From contig NZ_LR699553.1 of the NCBI RefSeq assembly GCF_902459535.1, forward strand, positions 3,534,001 through 3,598,000: a stretch of 64,000 bases of DNA, read 5' to 3'. Shown one piece after another: positions 8,996 through 18,218 of the stretch. The stretch comes from Paraburkholderia dioscoreae (GTDB taxonomy: Bacteria; Pseudomonadota; Gammaproteobacteria; Burkholderiales; Burkholderiaceae). Made by a program: the position numbers and the translations under genes. Positions within the stretch are counted from its first letter, which is position 1, and the number at the start of each line of letters is the position of its first letter. The notes under the pieces were generated by a model. The model was not told the origin of the DNA. It ran no database searches and saw nothing but the letters and a program-made list of their open reading frames with translations.

Positions 8996-10531
8996 ATGAT
9001 GAACCCCATTGCCCTGCCGCGCATCGCGCGCTCCCTACGCATTCCGGTTGCCGTTTCCATTTTTCTGCTCGTCGCGACCATTGGAATTGCAATTCAGCTA
9101 CTCGTTATCGGCTCGCGTCTGGACAGACAGGCGGCTGACGGCAGTCGCGGCATTCTCGACGAGATCGAGAAGATGGTCGACCAGGCCTCCGACGCAGCCA
9201 CACAAACGCTCACACTCGCGGGGCAGCCGTGCTCCCGCGCGGTGCTCCGTCTGCGCGAGGAGGTTCAATCGCGGCCTTACGTGCGCTCGGCGAATCTCGT
9301 GGACCCCGAGGGCGTCCTGTACTGCTCGTCTCTGGTCGGAGACGTCCACGAAGCAACCGATCCGAACACGTTTGCGAACGGCACGCTGGAACTACTGCCT
9401 TTCAATCGTGTCACGCCCGATTCGTCGCTGCTCGTGCTGCGCAGGGCCACGCACAACGGTGCGGCCCTGGTTGCCATCGATGGCCGCCATTTGATCAAGG
9501 TGCTAAAGACGTTCGACCCCGCCGGAACCGCGATGCTTCGCGTAGGCGACGTCTGGTTGAGCCCGGAGGGTGTACTGGCGAACGGTAGCGCCGCCGACGG
9601 AATGAAGTCGGCCGTAGCGAATTCGATGCTTTATCCGCTGGAAATCCACGCGGGATACAGCCGGAAGAATTCTGTCTTCGATCCCCTACATCGCTTCGCG
9701 CTCTGGCAGGCTGCGATCGTCGCCGTATCGGCCCTCGCGACCTCGCTATTCTGGTGGTTTGCCAGCAAGCCCCGAAACGCAAACAGGGTATTTGGCGACG
9801 CGCTGTTGGCGGGTGAGTTCTCGCCCTACCTGCAGCCGCTGGTCGACGCGCAGAGCGGCGAATGGATTGGCGCCGAGATTCTCGCGCGCTGGAAACGCGG
9901 CAACCAGGGTTTCGTGTCGCCCGACCAGTTCATCCCGATCGCGGAGGAATCCGGATTCATCGTGCCGCTTACGCGGGAACTGACGACTTCGGTTGCCAGG
10001 GCGCTCAATGCCGTCGATCTTCCTCTGGGATTCCATGTCAGCTTCAACGTGTCTCCTACGCAACTCATCGGGGGAGGTCTGATCGAGGATTGTCGCCGCT
10101 TTCTGCATATCCTTCGGCACTCGGATGTTCGGCTCGTGCTGGAACTGACGGAGCGCGAGCTTTTCGTGCTGGACGACGCCATGCGCGATTCGCTTGCGAG
10201 CTTGCGCAGTCTCGGCGTCAGTATTGCGATAGACGACTTCGGCACGGGCCACGCAAACCTTTCGCTGCTGAACGATCTGAGTGTCGATCTCTTGAAAGTC
10301 GACAAAAGCCTGATCTCAAGTGTCGCCGACAATACAGTGGCGCAACCGGTTCTGGACTGCGTGATCGATCTCGCGAAGCGGCTGAACGTGAAGGTGATCG
10401 CGGAAGGCATCGAAACTGTGGCGCAATGGCGTTACCTCGAACGCAAGGGAGTGCGCGTGCTTCAGGGGTATCACTTCGCGCGGCCTATGTCGCTTGACGC
10501 CTTTGCGACGCAAGTGGGCACGTTGGCGTAA
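8996..10531 (+). CDS. CSS-motif EAL cyclic-di-GMP phosphodiesterase
   Basis: This protein of 511 residues is anchored by two transmembrane segments (about 17-38 and 238-258) that flank a periplasmic CSS domain with C79 and the CSS motif at 110-112. The cytoplasmic EAL domain (about 270-505) keeps the catalytic landmarks ELTERE, IDDFGTGHANL, LLKVDKSL and VIAEGIET. Its signature reads EIL rather than EAL, a variant found in active enzymes. In CSS-EAL proteins the redox state of the periplasmic cysteines gates activity. It likely lowers c-di-GMP and so counters fimbria- or biofilm-promoting signals. It follows the fimbrial operon by 229 bp. ATGs at 8996 and 8999 are both possible after an AAGG site. 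Confidence 0.9.
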   Translation: MMNPIALPRIARSLRIPVAVSIFLLVATIGIAIQLLVIGSRLDRQAADGSRGILDEIEKMVDQASDAATQTLTLAGQPCSRAVLRLREEVQSRPYVRSANLVDPEGVLYCSSLVGDVHEATDPNTFANGTLELLPFNRVTPDSSLLVLRRATHNGAALVAIDGRHLIKVLKTFDPAGTAMLRVGDVWLSPEGVLANGSAADGMKSAVANSMLYPLEIHAGYSRKNSVFDPLHRFALWQAAIVAVSALATSLFWWFASKPRNANRVFGDALLAGEFSPYLQPLVDAQSGEWIGAEILARWKRGNQGFVSPDQFIPIAEESGFIVPLTRELTTSVARALNAVDLPLGFHVSFNVSPTQLIGGGLIEDCRRFLHILRHSDVRLVLELTERELFVLDDAMRDSLASLRSLGVSIAIDDFGTGHANLSLLNDLSVDLLKVDKSLISSVADNTVAQPVLDCVIDLAKRLNVKVIAEGIETVAQWRYLERKGVRVLQGYHFARPMSLDAFATQVGTLA

Positions 10532-11133
10532 GCCGCGTCACGGGCTTGCTGGAGAACTGCTGAAATCTATGGTGGGCCGGGTCGGAGTCACATTGCGCCG
10601 GCTTGGAGGCGCCGCATAAGGATCTCCCGATGTGGCATCCCCAAGTTACCCCCAGATCTACCCCCATGAAATGGCGGAACAGATCGGAATTAGGATCCGA
10701 CAAAAATACCGCCCGAGGGTCAATCTCATCTTTGCCGCTATCACCTGTCGGTGTCGCGATCTCGCAACACACACACACAACGAAGGCATCTCCGTTGCGA
10801 GCGGGCGCCCATGCATGCTGCCACGCCTTAGTGGGAAAGTCATGACGAAGAGGACAACGACGCGGATACAGGAGACGGTGGCTATAGTTTCCATATCAGA
10901 CTGGTCGTATTGCGCACCAACTCGACATTTCCGCCAGTCCGTTTGGTCATTGAACGACAAGAGTGTACCGATCCGAATGCCAACGGCGTATCCCGATGCC
11001 AATCGTCGTCGGCGCTACGCAATGTTGCGCTGCAGGTCTTCGTAGAACTGGATATCTGCAGGCAACGCGCATGTGGACGTTTCGTTTCCGACGCGGATGT
11101 CGCTTCATTGCCGAACTCTGCCTGATACCTTTT
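10532..11133. other. Gap of about 600 bp without a supported gene
   Basis: Only short frames occur here, on both strands, without plausible ribosome-binding sites or recognisable protein motifs. A short AC dinucleotide run is at about 10770-10780. The base composition is less GC-rich than in the neighbouring genes. It precedes two decayed gene fragments and may itself be degenerate sequence. Confidence 0.5.
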
Positions 11134-11345
11134 CATGAGACGGGCCACGACTGACGAAGGCGGTGGCTACTACGATTCCGGCTACATCGAGCCGCTCGAC
11201 TTTTTCGGCGATGGCCCGCGCATTCCGATGATCGTCGTGTCGCCATACTCGCGCGGTGGACGTGTTGTGCACCAGTACGTGGGATCATGCGTCGATCGTG
11301 AAGTTCATCGATCGCAACTGGCGTCTGAAGCCGATCACGCATAGA
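11134..11345 (+). pseudogene. Remnant of an AcpA-like phosphoesterase / phospholipase C family gene
   Basis: The translation from about 11152 reads DEGGGYYDSGYIEPLDFFGDG and then PRIPMIVVSPYSRGG, the C-terminal signature of the alkaline-phosphatase-superfamily acid phosphatases and phospholipases. After VVHQY the family sequence (DHASIVKFIDRNWRLKP) continues in another frame (about 11281-11345), so a single-base frameshift lies near 11280. The catalytic N-terminal part is absent. The fragment is clearly non-functional. It abuts a fragment of an unrelated gene, indicating a deletion or rearrangement scar. Confidence 0.75.
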
Positions 11346-11350
11346 AGCCG

Positions 11351-12000
11351 CGACAAAGGGCGGCAAGTACCTCATCCTCCCACCTGGCTACAAAGGCACG
11401 ATCCCGTCGGGCTACATTCCACTGCGCCCCGCCACCTATAACGGATATGCGCTATTCCGTGCGATCCCTGCCACATCGTCTGACTCTGACGTAACAAAGG
11501 CCATCCTGCTGGTAAAGCGGCTGAGGCTTTATCCCCTTGCGTCGCGCTCTCATCCACCTGAGCAACGCTTCGTCGACATGGCCGGGAAATTATTCGACGG
11601 CACCGTCGCATTCGATAGTACTTTTTATGGCCGGCTCGCCCGCATGATCCAGGAGGAGCCTGTGCAAACGCGGGATGGTGGCAAGCAATACATCCTCCAC
11701 GTACCAGCAAACGTTCCGGCCAAGGAGTTCTGGGCGGTCACTGTCTACGATAATCTGACACGCTCGATGATCGCTACCGATACGATGAAAGCGGGCGTGT
11801 CGAGTAAAGACAAGTTGCAGATGCAAGCTGACGGATCGGTGGATATTTATTTCGGGCCACAAGCGCCGGCGGGCGTAGGCAGCAACTGGGTGAAGACGTT
11901 GCCGGGCCAAGGCTGGTTTGCTTATTTCCGCTGGTATGGTCCAACCCAGCCGTTTTTCGATAAGACGTGGGCTTTGCCTGACATTGTAGAAAACCATTAG
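11351..12000 (+). pseudogene. Fragment of a DUF1254/DUF1214-domain protein
   Basis: The frame opens with GGKYLILPPGYKGTIPSGY (about 11360), a hallmark of the DUF1254/DUF1214 family, and ends with the family C-terminus (ADGSVDIYFGPQAPAG and a conserved Trp/Phe-rich tail). The N-terminal DUF1254 part is missing. Between MIQEEPVQ and GGKQYILHVP about a hundred residues normally present in this family are absent, so there is an internal deletion as well. The last in-frame ATG at 11578 could still express 140 residues, but function is unlikely. This family often encodes envelope proteins of unknown role. Confidence 0.7.
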
Positions 12001-12569
12001 CTGGCGAATATCTAGCTTACAGAAGAACCGCTCCCCGCTTGCTATCGGTCGCTTACGACGGCACATAATATGACCCCTCAGGGTCGAGCATAGTCAGCGT
12101 TGCGCTGGGTCTTTGGTGGCCGTTTTTCAACTAGCTACGAATTAGTAGAGAGTAAAACTGGATGACCGGTTGTATTGCTCAAGTACCGAAATCCTGGATG
12201 GCAATTGGACCTTTCCAGATGCTCAGCGCACGACTCAAGCGCGCCGCCGGGTTTGTAGATTGTTGACCTGCTTTTTCGTATGGCCGGTCGACAGGAAAGT
12301 TGCCTTCCCATCAAGGTCGATTTTCGCCACCGTACGCAGCTTGACATCGGTATCCGTGCTCACCCTGTGAATCGAACACGCGCGGCCCATTTCAGTAGTC
12401 TTTTACCTAGTAGGGCACCTGCTGTCTATTTGTTGCGAACCTCCCGCCAGGCAACGATCAGCTGACGACTGGATGTCTTCATCCGATTAAATCGCGATCT
12501 TCTCTTGCGATTTGTCCTATCATTCCTTTCGATTCGCCTTCTGACGCGCATTCGTTGAAGGAGAGCCGG
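12001..12569. other. Gap upstream of the autotransporter, no supported gene
   Basis: No convincing coding frame is present. An inverted repeat with 7-bp arms (AAATCGC at 12489-12495, GCGATTT at 12507-12513) lies 57 bp before the autotransporter start and would fall in its mRNA leader. The region is comparatively AT-rich and probably carries the autotransporter promoter, which I could not place with confidence. Confidence 0.45.
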
Positions 12570-15500
12570 ATGAAGTCGACCTCAAGAAAGTTGGCCTTGA
12601 ACGTGAAATTCGAACTACCAGCGCGCTCGTCAGTAATCCTGATGACAGAGGTCGGGGCAATTTTTTTCTGCTCCACTGCGGCGCGAGCTCAGACTGCGCC
12701 TTGCGGGTTGGCCTCTGGCATCTATGCCAGCGCTGTCTGCACGCCGGCGGTCGGAACGCCCGCGACCGTTACGACGACGACGGGTACGACGTTCACGACC
12801 CCCACCGGAACGAGTATCAACGTCACCGCCCGCGCCGCCGATGCGACGGCGTCCTTGTCGGGCACAACGGTCACCAATAGCGGCGGCGCCGCAGCAAACG
12901 GGGTGCAGGTTCGCGTGACGAGCGGCACAGGGAACGCCTCTGCCGTCTTCCAGAGCGGCACGACCGCGATCACGATGCAGGGCACTAGTCAGGATGGGGT
13001 TGCCATATCGAACAATTCGGCGGGAAGTGCGAGCGTTTCCGTGGCCCCCGGCGCGACGCTGAACATCACCAATGCCGTAACCGGGGACGAGCACGACGGC
13101 CTCGACGTCGCCAGCACAGGGAGCGGTAACGCTTCGGTAGTTCACAACGGCAGCGGCACGATCTCCACCGCGGGCGGTAATGCGTTATGGATAAAAGCGG
13201 CTAATACTGGCACGGTCAATGCGCAGACGGGCAGCGGAGTTACGCTGTCGGTCGATAACACCAATTCCGCCTCTGGAGCGCGCAACCATGCTGGCCTCCA
13301 CATCCGCTCCACAGGATCGGGCGCCACGACAATCGACAACGCGGCCACGATTCAAGCCCATGGCTCCAATGCATTCGGCATCTATACCGAGGGCGCGACC
13401 GGTTCCGTTTCAGTTCACAACACCGGCTCAATCACCACTGACGGCCTGAACGGCTTCGGTATTCGTTCCACGTCTGGCGGCGGCGCGATCGATATCTCAA
13501 ACGCTGGAGCGATCACAACGACCGGCTCTGCCGCTCACGGTATCTATGCAAACGACAACACCAATACGGCTGGTCCTATCTCGGTCGAAAACAATGGCGA
13601 GTTGACAGTCGGCGGCGCGAGCGCAGTGGACGGATCGCGAGCCATGTTTCTAACGGGCAGAGGCAACGGTAGCGTCATTGTTACGGGCAACGGTAACATC
13701 TCAGTGCTCGGTAACCCATTGACGACGCGCGGTCAGGGAATACTCGTCGGTACCGAACTCGGGAACGCTACGGTGAACTATGGCGGCAACATCACCGTAC
13801 AAGGCTCGGGTGCCGGCGGAATTCGCGCCGATTCGAGCGGCGGAAACGTTCAGGTAATCTACACGGGCAACCAGATCGAGACCTTCAACACCCTGGCCAA
13901 TGCCATTTATGCCACTGCGACATCCGCAACCGGGACGGTAGGCATCACTGCGCAGGGCAATATCATCACTCATTCCAACGCGGGCAGCGGCGACGGCACC
14001 GGTATCTCGTCGTTCGGTCTCCAGGGGTACAGCCAGGGCGGCGATGTCAGCGTTACGTTCACGGGCTCCGGCATCGACGTGAACGGAACCGGCGCGGCAA
14101 TCCTTGCAGCCAATGCATATACAGGAACTGGCCTGGGTACACTAACAGTGGCCAACACCGGCGCGCTCGTCGCCCGGGGCAACCGACAGCAGGGCATTCA
14201 CACGCGCTCGTCAACGGGCACACAAACTATCTCGAACCAGGGCGCCATTCAGACCTATGGCGCAACCGGGAGCGCCGGCATTCTCGCCGAGGGGGCGGGC
14301 GCCGCATCTATCTCGATCGTCAACGAGGGCTCGGTCACCACGCGCGGAACCACTTCAACCGGCATCGATGGACGTACGCAAGGCGGCTCCGTCGACATCC
14401 GCAACAGCGCGCCGGTGAGCGCGGGCTGGGGGGCGAGCGTCGGAGTTTCGCTCGGTGGCGCAACCCAGACGCTGAGCAACACGTCGAGCATCCAGGCACT
14501 GAGCGACGTTGCGGTACTTGCCGATACCTCCGGCCTCGGATCTGCCGACAACGTCGTGCTTCAACCGATCGACCCAACACTGGTCGCCGCGCCAACGCCG
14601 CTGTCGACGGTCAGCGCGGGTTCGCCATCGGTATTCAGCTTCGCCAACTCGGGCGAGATAACCGGCGTGGTCAATGCGACAACGTCGAAGGTCACCGTCA
14701 ACAACAGTGGCATCTGGAATCTGCGCAGTTTCGTCGACAGCGTTGGGTCCGGCACACGGGACACCTGGAACGTCGCGGTGAGCAACCTGGGGACGAGCGG
14801 CGGCAACGCGGTCAACAATATCGGCACGCTCAATCTGAATGCTCAGCCATCGGGTGACATGAGCACTTTCAACGCGGCAGGTGCATATCTACCTCTGGGT
14901 CAGGCGAGCAACACGCCCCTGCCGGGTGGCGCGGTGCAGGGGCAGATACTTGGCGTGAACACGTTCACGAACAGCGGCATGATCGATCTCACGGGTGGCG
15001 CTCGTGCGGTGGGCAATGTACTTGTCATCGGCGGCGGACAGACCGCTGGCCAGGACGGCGGTGGCGTATTCGTGTCGAACGGTGGCACGCTGAAGCTGAA
15101 CACGGTGCTCAATCAAGGTGGCGCACACAGCCAGTCCGACATGCTGGTGGTCGATTCGACCCGCACCGGTCCGGGAGGTCCGACCCGCATCCAGGTCAAT
15201 AACATCGGTGGCGTCGGCGCCGTCACGAGCGATAACGGGATAGCCGTGGTGGACATTCTCGACAAGTCGCCCGCAGCGAGCGATCCAAATGCATTTGCGC
15301 TGAATGGACGTGCCGTAGCGGGCCCCTATGAATACAGGCTATTCCGTGGGAACGACCAGGGAACCGCGACCGATGCATGGTATCTGCGCTCGGAAGAGTC
15401 TCCGGTGCCTCCGCCAAACCCCGAACCACCTGGACCGCCCGAGCCAACGCCCGGCGCCCCGCTGTATCGGCCGGAGGTGGGAGCCTATCTGGCGAATCAG

Positions 15501-16418
15501 CGGGTCGCGGGGATGATGTTCGTCCATAGCCTGCACGACCGCCTGGGCGAGCCTCAGTACGTCGAAGGACAGGGTTTCGATCCCGCATCCGACAAACCAC
15601 AGTCCGGTTGGCTACGGGTGGTGGGAAGATGGGAAGGGTCCGAAAGCAGTAACGGAATCTTCAAGACCAGCACTGACTCATTCCTGCTGAACGGCGGCCT
15701 CGAAATCGCAAAATGGAAGCTTGCGAGTGAGACCGACAGGCTGCACGTTGGCGTCATGGCGAGCTACGGCAACGCCAGCACCGATGCCGAAGCGCAGGGC
15801 AATCCGGCCCATGCCAAGGGCAACGTCGAAGGCTGGTCCGTTGGTGCTTATGGCACCTGGTACCAGAACGACGAACGGAAGCTGGGCGCCTATGTCGACA
15901 CCTGGTTTCAGTACGGATGGTTCACGAACCAGGTCGAAGGCGATCTGCTGCCGACGGTCCAGTATCATGCGCATGGCCTTGGCGCGTCGGGCGAAGTCGG
16001 ATATGCGCTACCTCTGCCGCACGATTGGGTCGTCGAACCCCAGGCACAACTCATCTATATCGACTACAACGAGAACGACATCACGGAGCCTAACGGCACA
16101 CGCATCAGCGGAGCGGATTCGAACGGCGTCATCACGCGGCTTGGCGTTCGCACCAGCCGCACATGGGAGAGGGCCGACGACCGTAAGGTGCAGCCATACC
16201 TCACATTGAACTGGTGGTATACGGATACGACCAGCAGTGTGAGCTTCAATCAGGTGCCGGTCGGCACGATGTATCCGCACAACCAGTTCGAAGTGAAGGT
16301 AGGCGTCAACGCTGACCTCGGAAAGCGGTGGACTGGGTGGACGAACGTCTCCGGCGCCTGGGGGCAGCAGAGTTACTACCAGTATGCGGTGCGCGCGGGC
16401 GTCAAATATACGTGGTAA
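12570..16418 (+). CDS. Type V autotransporter with beta-helical passenger
   Basis: This 1282-residue protein has three parts. An N-terminal signal region includes a hydrophobic stretch near residues 25-45 ending ARAQT. A passenger of about 930 residues has many short Gly/Asn/Ser/Thr repeats (recurrent ITTTG, NNGSGT and GNITV-like turns) typical of a right-handed beta-helix. A Pro-rich linker (about 15405-15460) precedes a C-terminal 12-strand barrel ending RAGVKYTW with a terminal aromatic. The barrel would insert in the outer membrane and display the passenger, probably as an adhesin. ATG 12570 follows a good AAGGAG site with 6-base spacing. No protease or subtilisin motif was seen in the passenger. 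Confidence 0.92.
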   Translation: MKSTSRKLALNVKFELPARSSVILMTEVGAIFFCSTAARAQTAPCGLASGIYASAVCTPAVGTPATVTTTTGTTFTTPTGTSINVTARAADATASLSGTTVTNSGGAAANGVQVRVTSGTGNASAVFQSGTTAITMQGTSQDGVAISNNSAGSASVSVAPGATLNITNAVTGDEHDGLDVASTGSGNASVVHNGSGTISTAGGNALWIKAANTGTVNAQTGSGVTLSVDNTNSASGARNHAGLHIRSTGSGATTIDNAATIQAHGSNAFGIYTEGATGSVSVHNTGSITTDGLNGFGIRSTSGGGAIDISNAGAITTTGSAAHGIYANDNTNTAGPISVENNGELTVGGASAVDGSRAMFLTGRGNGSVIVTGNGNISVLGNPLTTRGQGILVGTELGNATVNYGGNITVQGSGAGGIRADSSGGNVQVIYTGNQIETFNTLANAIYATATSATGTVGITAQGNIITHSNAGSGDGTGISSFGLQGYSQGGDVSVTFTGSGIDVNGTGAAILAANAYTGTGLGTLTVANTGALVARGNRQQGIHTRSSTGTQTISNQGAIQTYGATGSAGILAEGAGAASISIVNEGSVTTRGTTSTGIDGRTQGGSVDIRNSAPVSAGWGASVGVSLGGATQTLSNTSSIQALSDVAVLADTSGLGSADNVVLQPIDPTLVAAPTPLSTVSAGSPSVFSFANSGEITGVVNATTSKVTVNNSGIWNLRSFVDSVGSGTRDTWNVAVSNLGTSGGNAVNNIGTLNLNAQPSGDMSTFNAAGAYLPLGQASNTPLPGGAVQGQILGVNTFTNSGMIDLTGGARAVGNVLVIGGGQTAGQDGGGVFVSNGGTLKLNTVLNQGGAHSQSDMLVVDSTRTGPGGPTRIQVNNIGGVGAVTSDNGIAVVDILDKSPAASDPNAFALNGRAVAGPYEYRLFRGNDQGTATDAWYLRSEESPVPPPNPEPPGPPEPTPGAPLYRPEVGAYLANQRVAGMMFVHSLHDRLGEPQYVEGQGFDPASDKPQSGWLRVVGRWEGSESSNGIFKTSTDSFLLNGGLEIAKWKLASETDRLHVGVMASYGNASTDAEAQGNPAHAKGNVEGWSVGAYGTWYQNDERKLGAYVDTWFQYGWFTNQVEGDLLPTVQYHAHGLGASGEVGYALPLPHDWVVEPQAQLIYIDYNENDITEPNGTRISGADSNGVITRLGVRTSRTWERADDRKVQPYLTLNWWYTDTTSSVSFNQVPVGTMYPHNQFEVKVGVNADLGKRWTGWTNVSGAWGQQSYYQYAVRAGVKYTW

Positions 16419-16602
16419 GTGCGCAGCCGTCCGACAAGCGGGTCAAGGACCACGCGCCAACGAATGTCCGCGCCTCTCTCTCTTGATCGGCCGCTCACCC
16501 CAGTTCGCGGAGTGCCTCTTCAGGTCGAAATGAGCCCGTCGAACCGGCCCACGCAGTTCTGTGCCATTGCCCGACCTGCGCCGTGCGGAAACGCCAATCC
16601 AG

Positions 16603-16730
16603 CACCGTCTACCAGTGTCTCGCTGCAGACACCGTCAAGTGACGGTATTTCTGACGGTATACTGGCGACGCTTCGCAGCCTTACCTATACAAGCCAAGCG
16701 TTTTCAGCCAGACTCAACATAATCGCGCGG
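16603..16730. repeat. Direct repeat copy A (about 130 bp)
   Basis: It matches 23183-23312 in the same orientation, with a shared perfect block TTTCTGACGGTATACTGGC (16648-16666) and strong similarity over the remainder (CACCGTCT at the left, GACTCnACATA and CGCGG at the right). It contains a small internal tandem TGACGGTAT. The two copies bracket the hydrolase-phosphonate block. TATACT could also serve as a promoter -10. The surrounding gap 16419-16939 holds no supported gene, apart from a doubtful frame at 16762-17004 whose 5' half reads like protein but has no ribosome-binding site. Confidence 0.65.
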
Positions 16731-16939
16731 AGAATTCGCGACTTTTTGCTGCTTTCTACGTATGCCGCTGGACAGTGAAAAACTGCAAGCCGAACGCCAC
16801 ATTAGTTACCCGCCCCGACCGCAGGCCGCACCATACCCATATGATTATCGAGTCAGCTACGAGCACAGCCTGAAGATCGATGCCGACGCGTTCATCGTTC
16901 AGGTTCCATCGCGGCTCGTAGACGGGATTCCGGTGCCAT

Positions 16940-18103
16940 TCAGTTCAGCCCAAGCGGATTGGAGATCCGCAGTCTCCACCCACCGTCGCGCCCCTTTTCC
17001 ATAACCTGCGTAGCAGTGCCGCGCTCTTCGTGCTCGTGACCGTCCGGTAGCGTCACGTTCAGGGTCCAGTCGAGCAGGACGAGGGCTATGTCGCCGCTCG
17101 TCAGTACACGACGCACTTCGTTACGGATGTGCGGGCGCAGTGCCAGCAACTGAGCGAGGCCGACGCGCAAACCGGCGGGGCTTTCCTGTACCACCTCGCC
17201 ATTCGTCATCCGCATCGTGGCCAGATTGCTAAACGTACCGAGCAGGGCATCGAGATCGCCCGCGTTCAGCGCCGCATCGAAAGCGACCGGGATCTGCTCG
17301 GGCGAGTTACACACGGCTGACTTGCTCTCGATCGCTGCGGCGAATCGCGCGATGAGCCGCGCCACCTCGGCGGGCGCCTCCAACGGCGACAAGTGTCCCG
17401 TGCCGGGCAGGACGTGCATCGCCGCGTGCGGGATGCGAGGCAGCAGCTCCGCCTGCAGTGTTGCGACGCGATCCACCTGGTCAAGCTCGCCGGAGATGAC
17501 GATGGTCGGCGCGTCGATTGCCGCCGTCGCCTCGGTAATGTCTTCGCGCATGGCCACGTTTGGCCAGCCCGCTTTAGCCTCCGGTGCGCCCCTCAGGCTG
17601 TCCTCGATGACTTGCTCGCGGCGAGCGGCGTCGAGCGGCTTTGCTGTCAGGACGTGATCGATAACGAATTCCACCGATTCGCGCGTTTGATACGCGCCGG
17701 TCAAGGTCGCACGTTGCTCGTCAGAAAGGAGCATCGGCGACGGCGGCGACGGCGCGACGAGCACAAGACCTTCGAGCCCGCCCGGCCGGCGCGATGCGAT
17801 AAGTTGAGCAACCTTCCCGCCCATTGAATGACCGACTAGAACGTAGCGCCGCAGCCCCAGCGCTTCGATAACGCCTTCGGCATCCGCGGCGAGATCGGCA
17901 ATGCGGTAGCCGTCGGCGGGCGCCTCGGAATCACCCCAGCCCCGGTGATCGGTGGCAACGATTCGATAGCGGTCGGACAATTCGCCTGATACCGCATCCC
18001 ATGTGCGCGACGAGCCGCCGTAGTAGTGCAGGAACACCAGCGCCAACTCGCCGCTGCCCCGCTGCGTGACGTGAATCCGCGTGTCGTTCGACTTGATTAC
18101 CAT
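16940..18103 (-). CDS. Alpha/beta-hydrolase fused to an NTF2/SnoaL-like domain
   Basis: This protein has 387 residues. Residues 1 to about 260 form an alpha/beta-hydrolase with nucleophile S93 in GHSMGG, an acid in the ISGELDQVD segment and the catalytic His in PGTGHLSP. Residues from about 270 to the end form a small second domain (FDAALNAGDLDALLG and a C-terminal RDGGWRLRISNP) of the SnoaL/DUF4440 type. Esterase, lactonase or haloperoxidase-like chemistry is possible; the substrate is unknown. The ATG at 18101-18103 is divergent from a LysR gene 115 bp away, so the LysR protein probably controls it. The natural fusion is less common than either domain alone. Confidence 0.85.
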   Translation of the reverse strand: MVIKSNDTRIHVTQRGSGELALVFLHYYGGSSRTWDAVSGELSDRYRIVATDHRGWGDSEAPADGYRIADLAADAEGVIEALGLRRYVLVGHSMGGKVAQLIASRRPGGLEGLVLVAPSPPSPMLLSDEQRATLTGAYQTRESVEFVIDHVLTAKPLDAARREQVIEDSLRGAPEAKAGWPNVAMREDITEATAAIDAPTIVISGELDQVDRVATLQAELLPRIPHAAMHVLPGTGHLSPLEAPAEVARLIARFAAAIESKSAVCNSPEQIPVAFDAALNAGDLDALLGTFSNLATMRMTNGEVVQESPAGLRVGLAQLLALRPHIRNEVRRVLTSGDIALVLLDWTLNVTLPDGHEHEERGTATQVMEKGRDGGWRLRISNPLGLN

Positions 18104-18218
18104 TTTCGTGCCCCTTGTCCGTTAGCTGATGCCCGCATAGTAGATTCAAGTCTTCAGTTTGATAATTACCAGATCGGTGTGTTCAGTCGATAATGCTGCT
18201 ATCGAATGGGAGGGCAAA

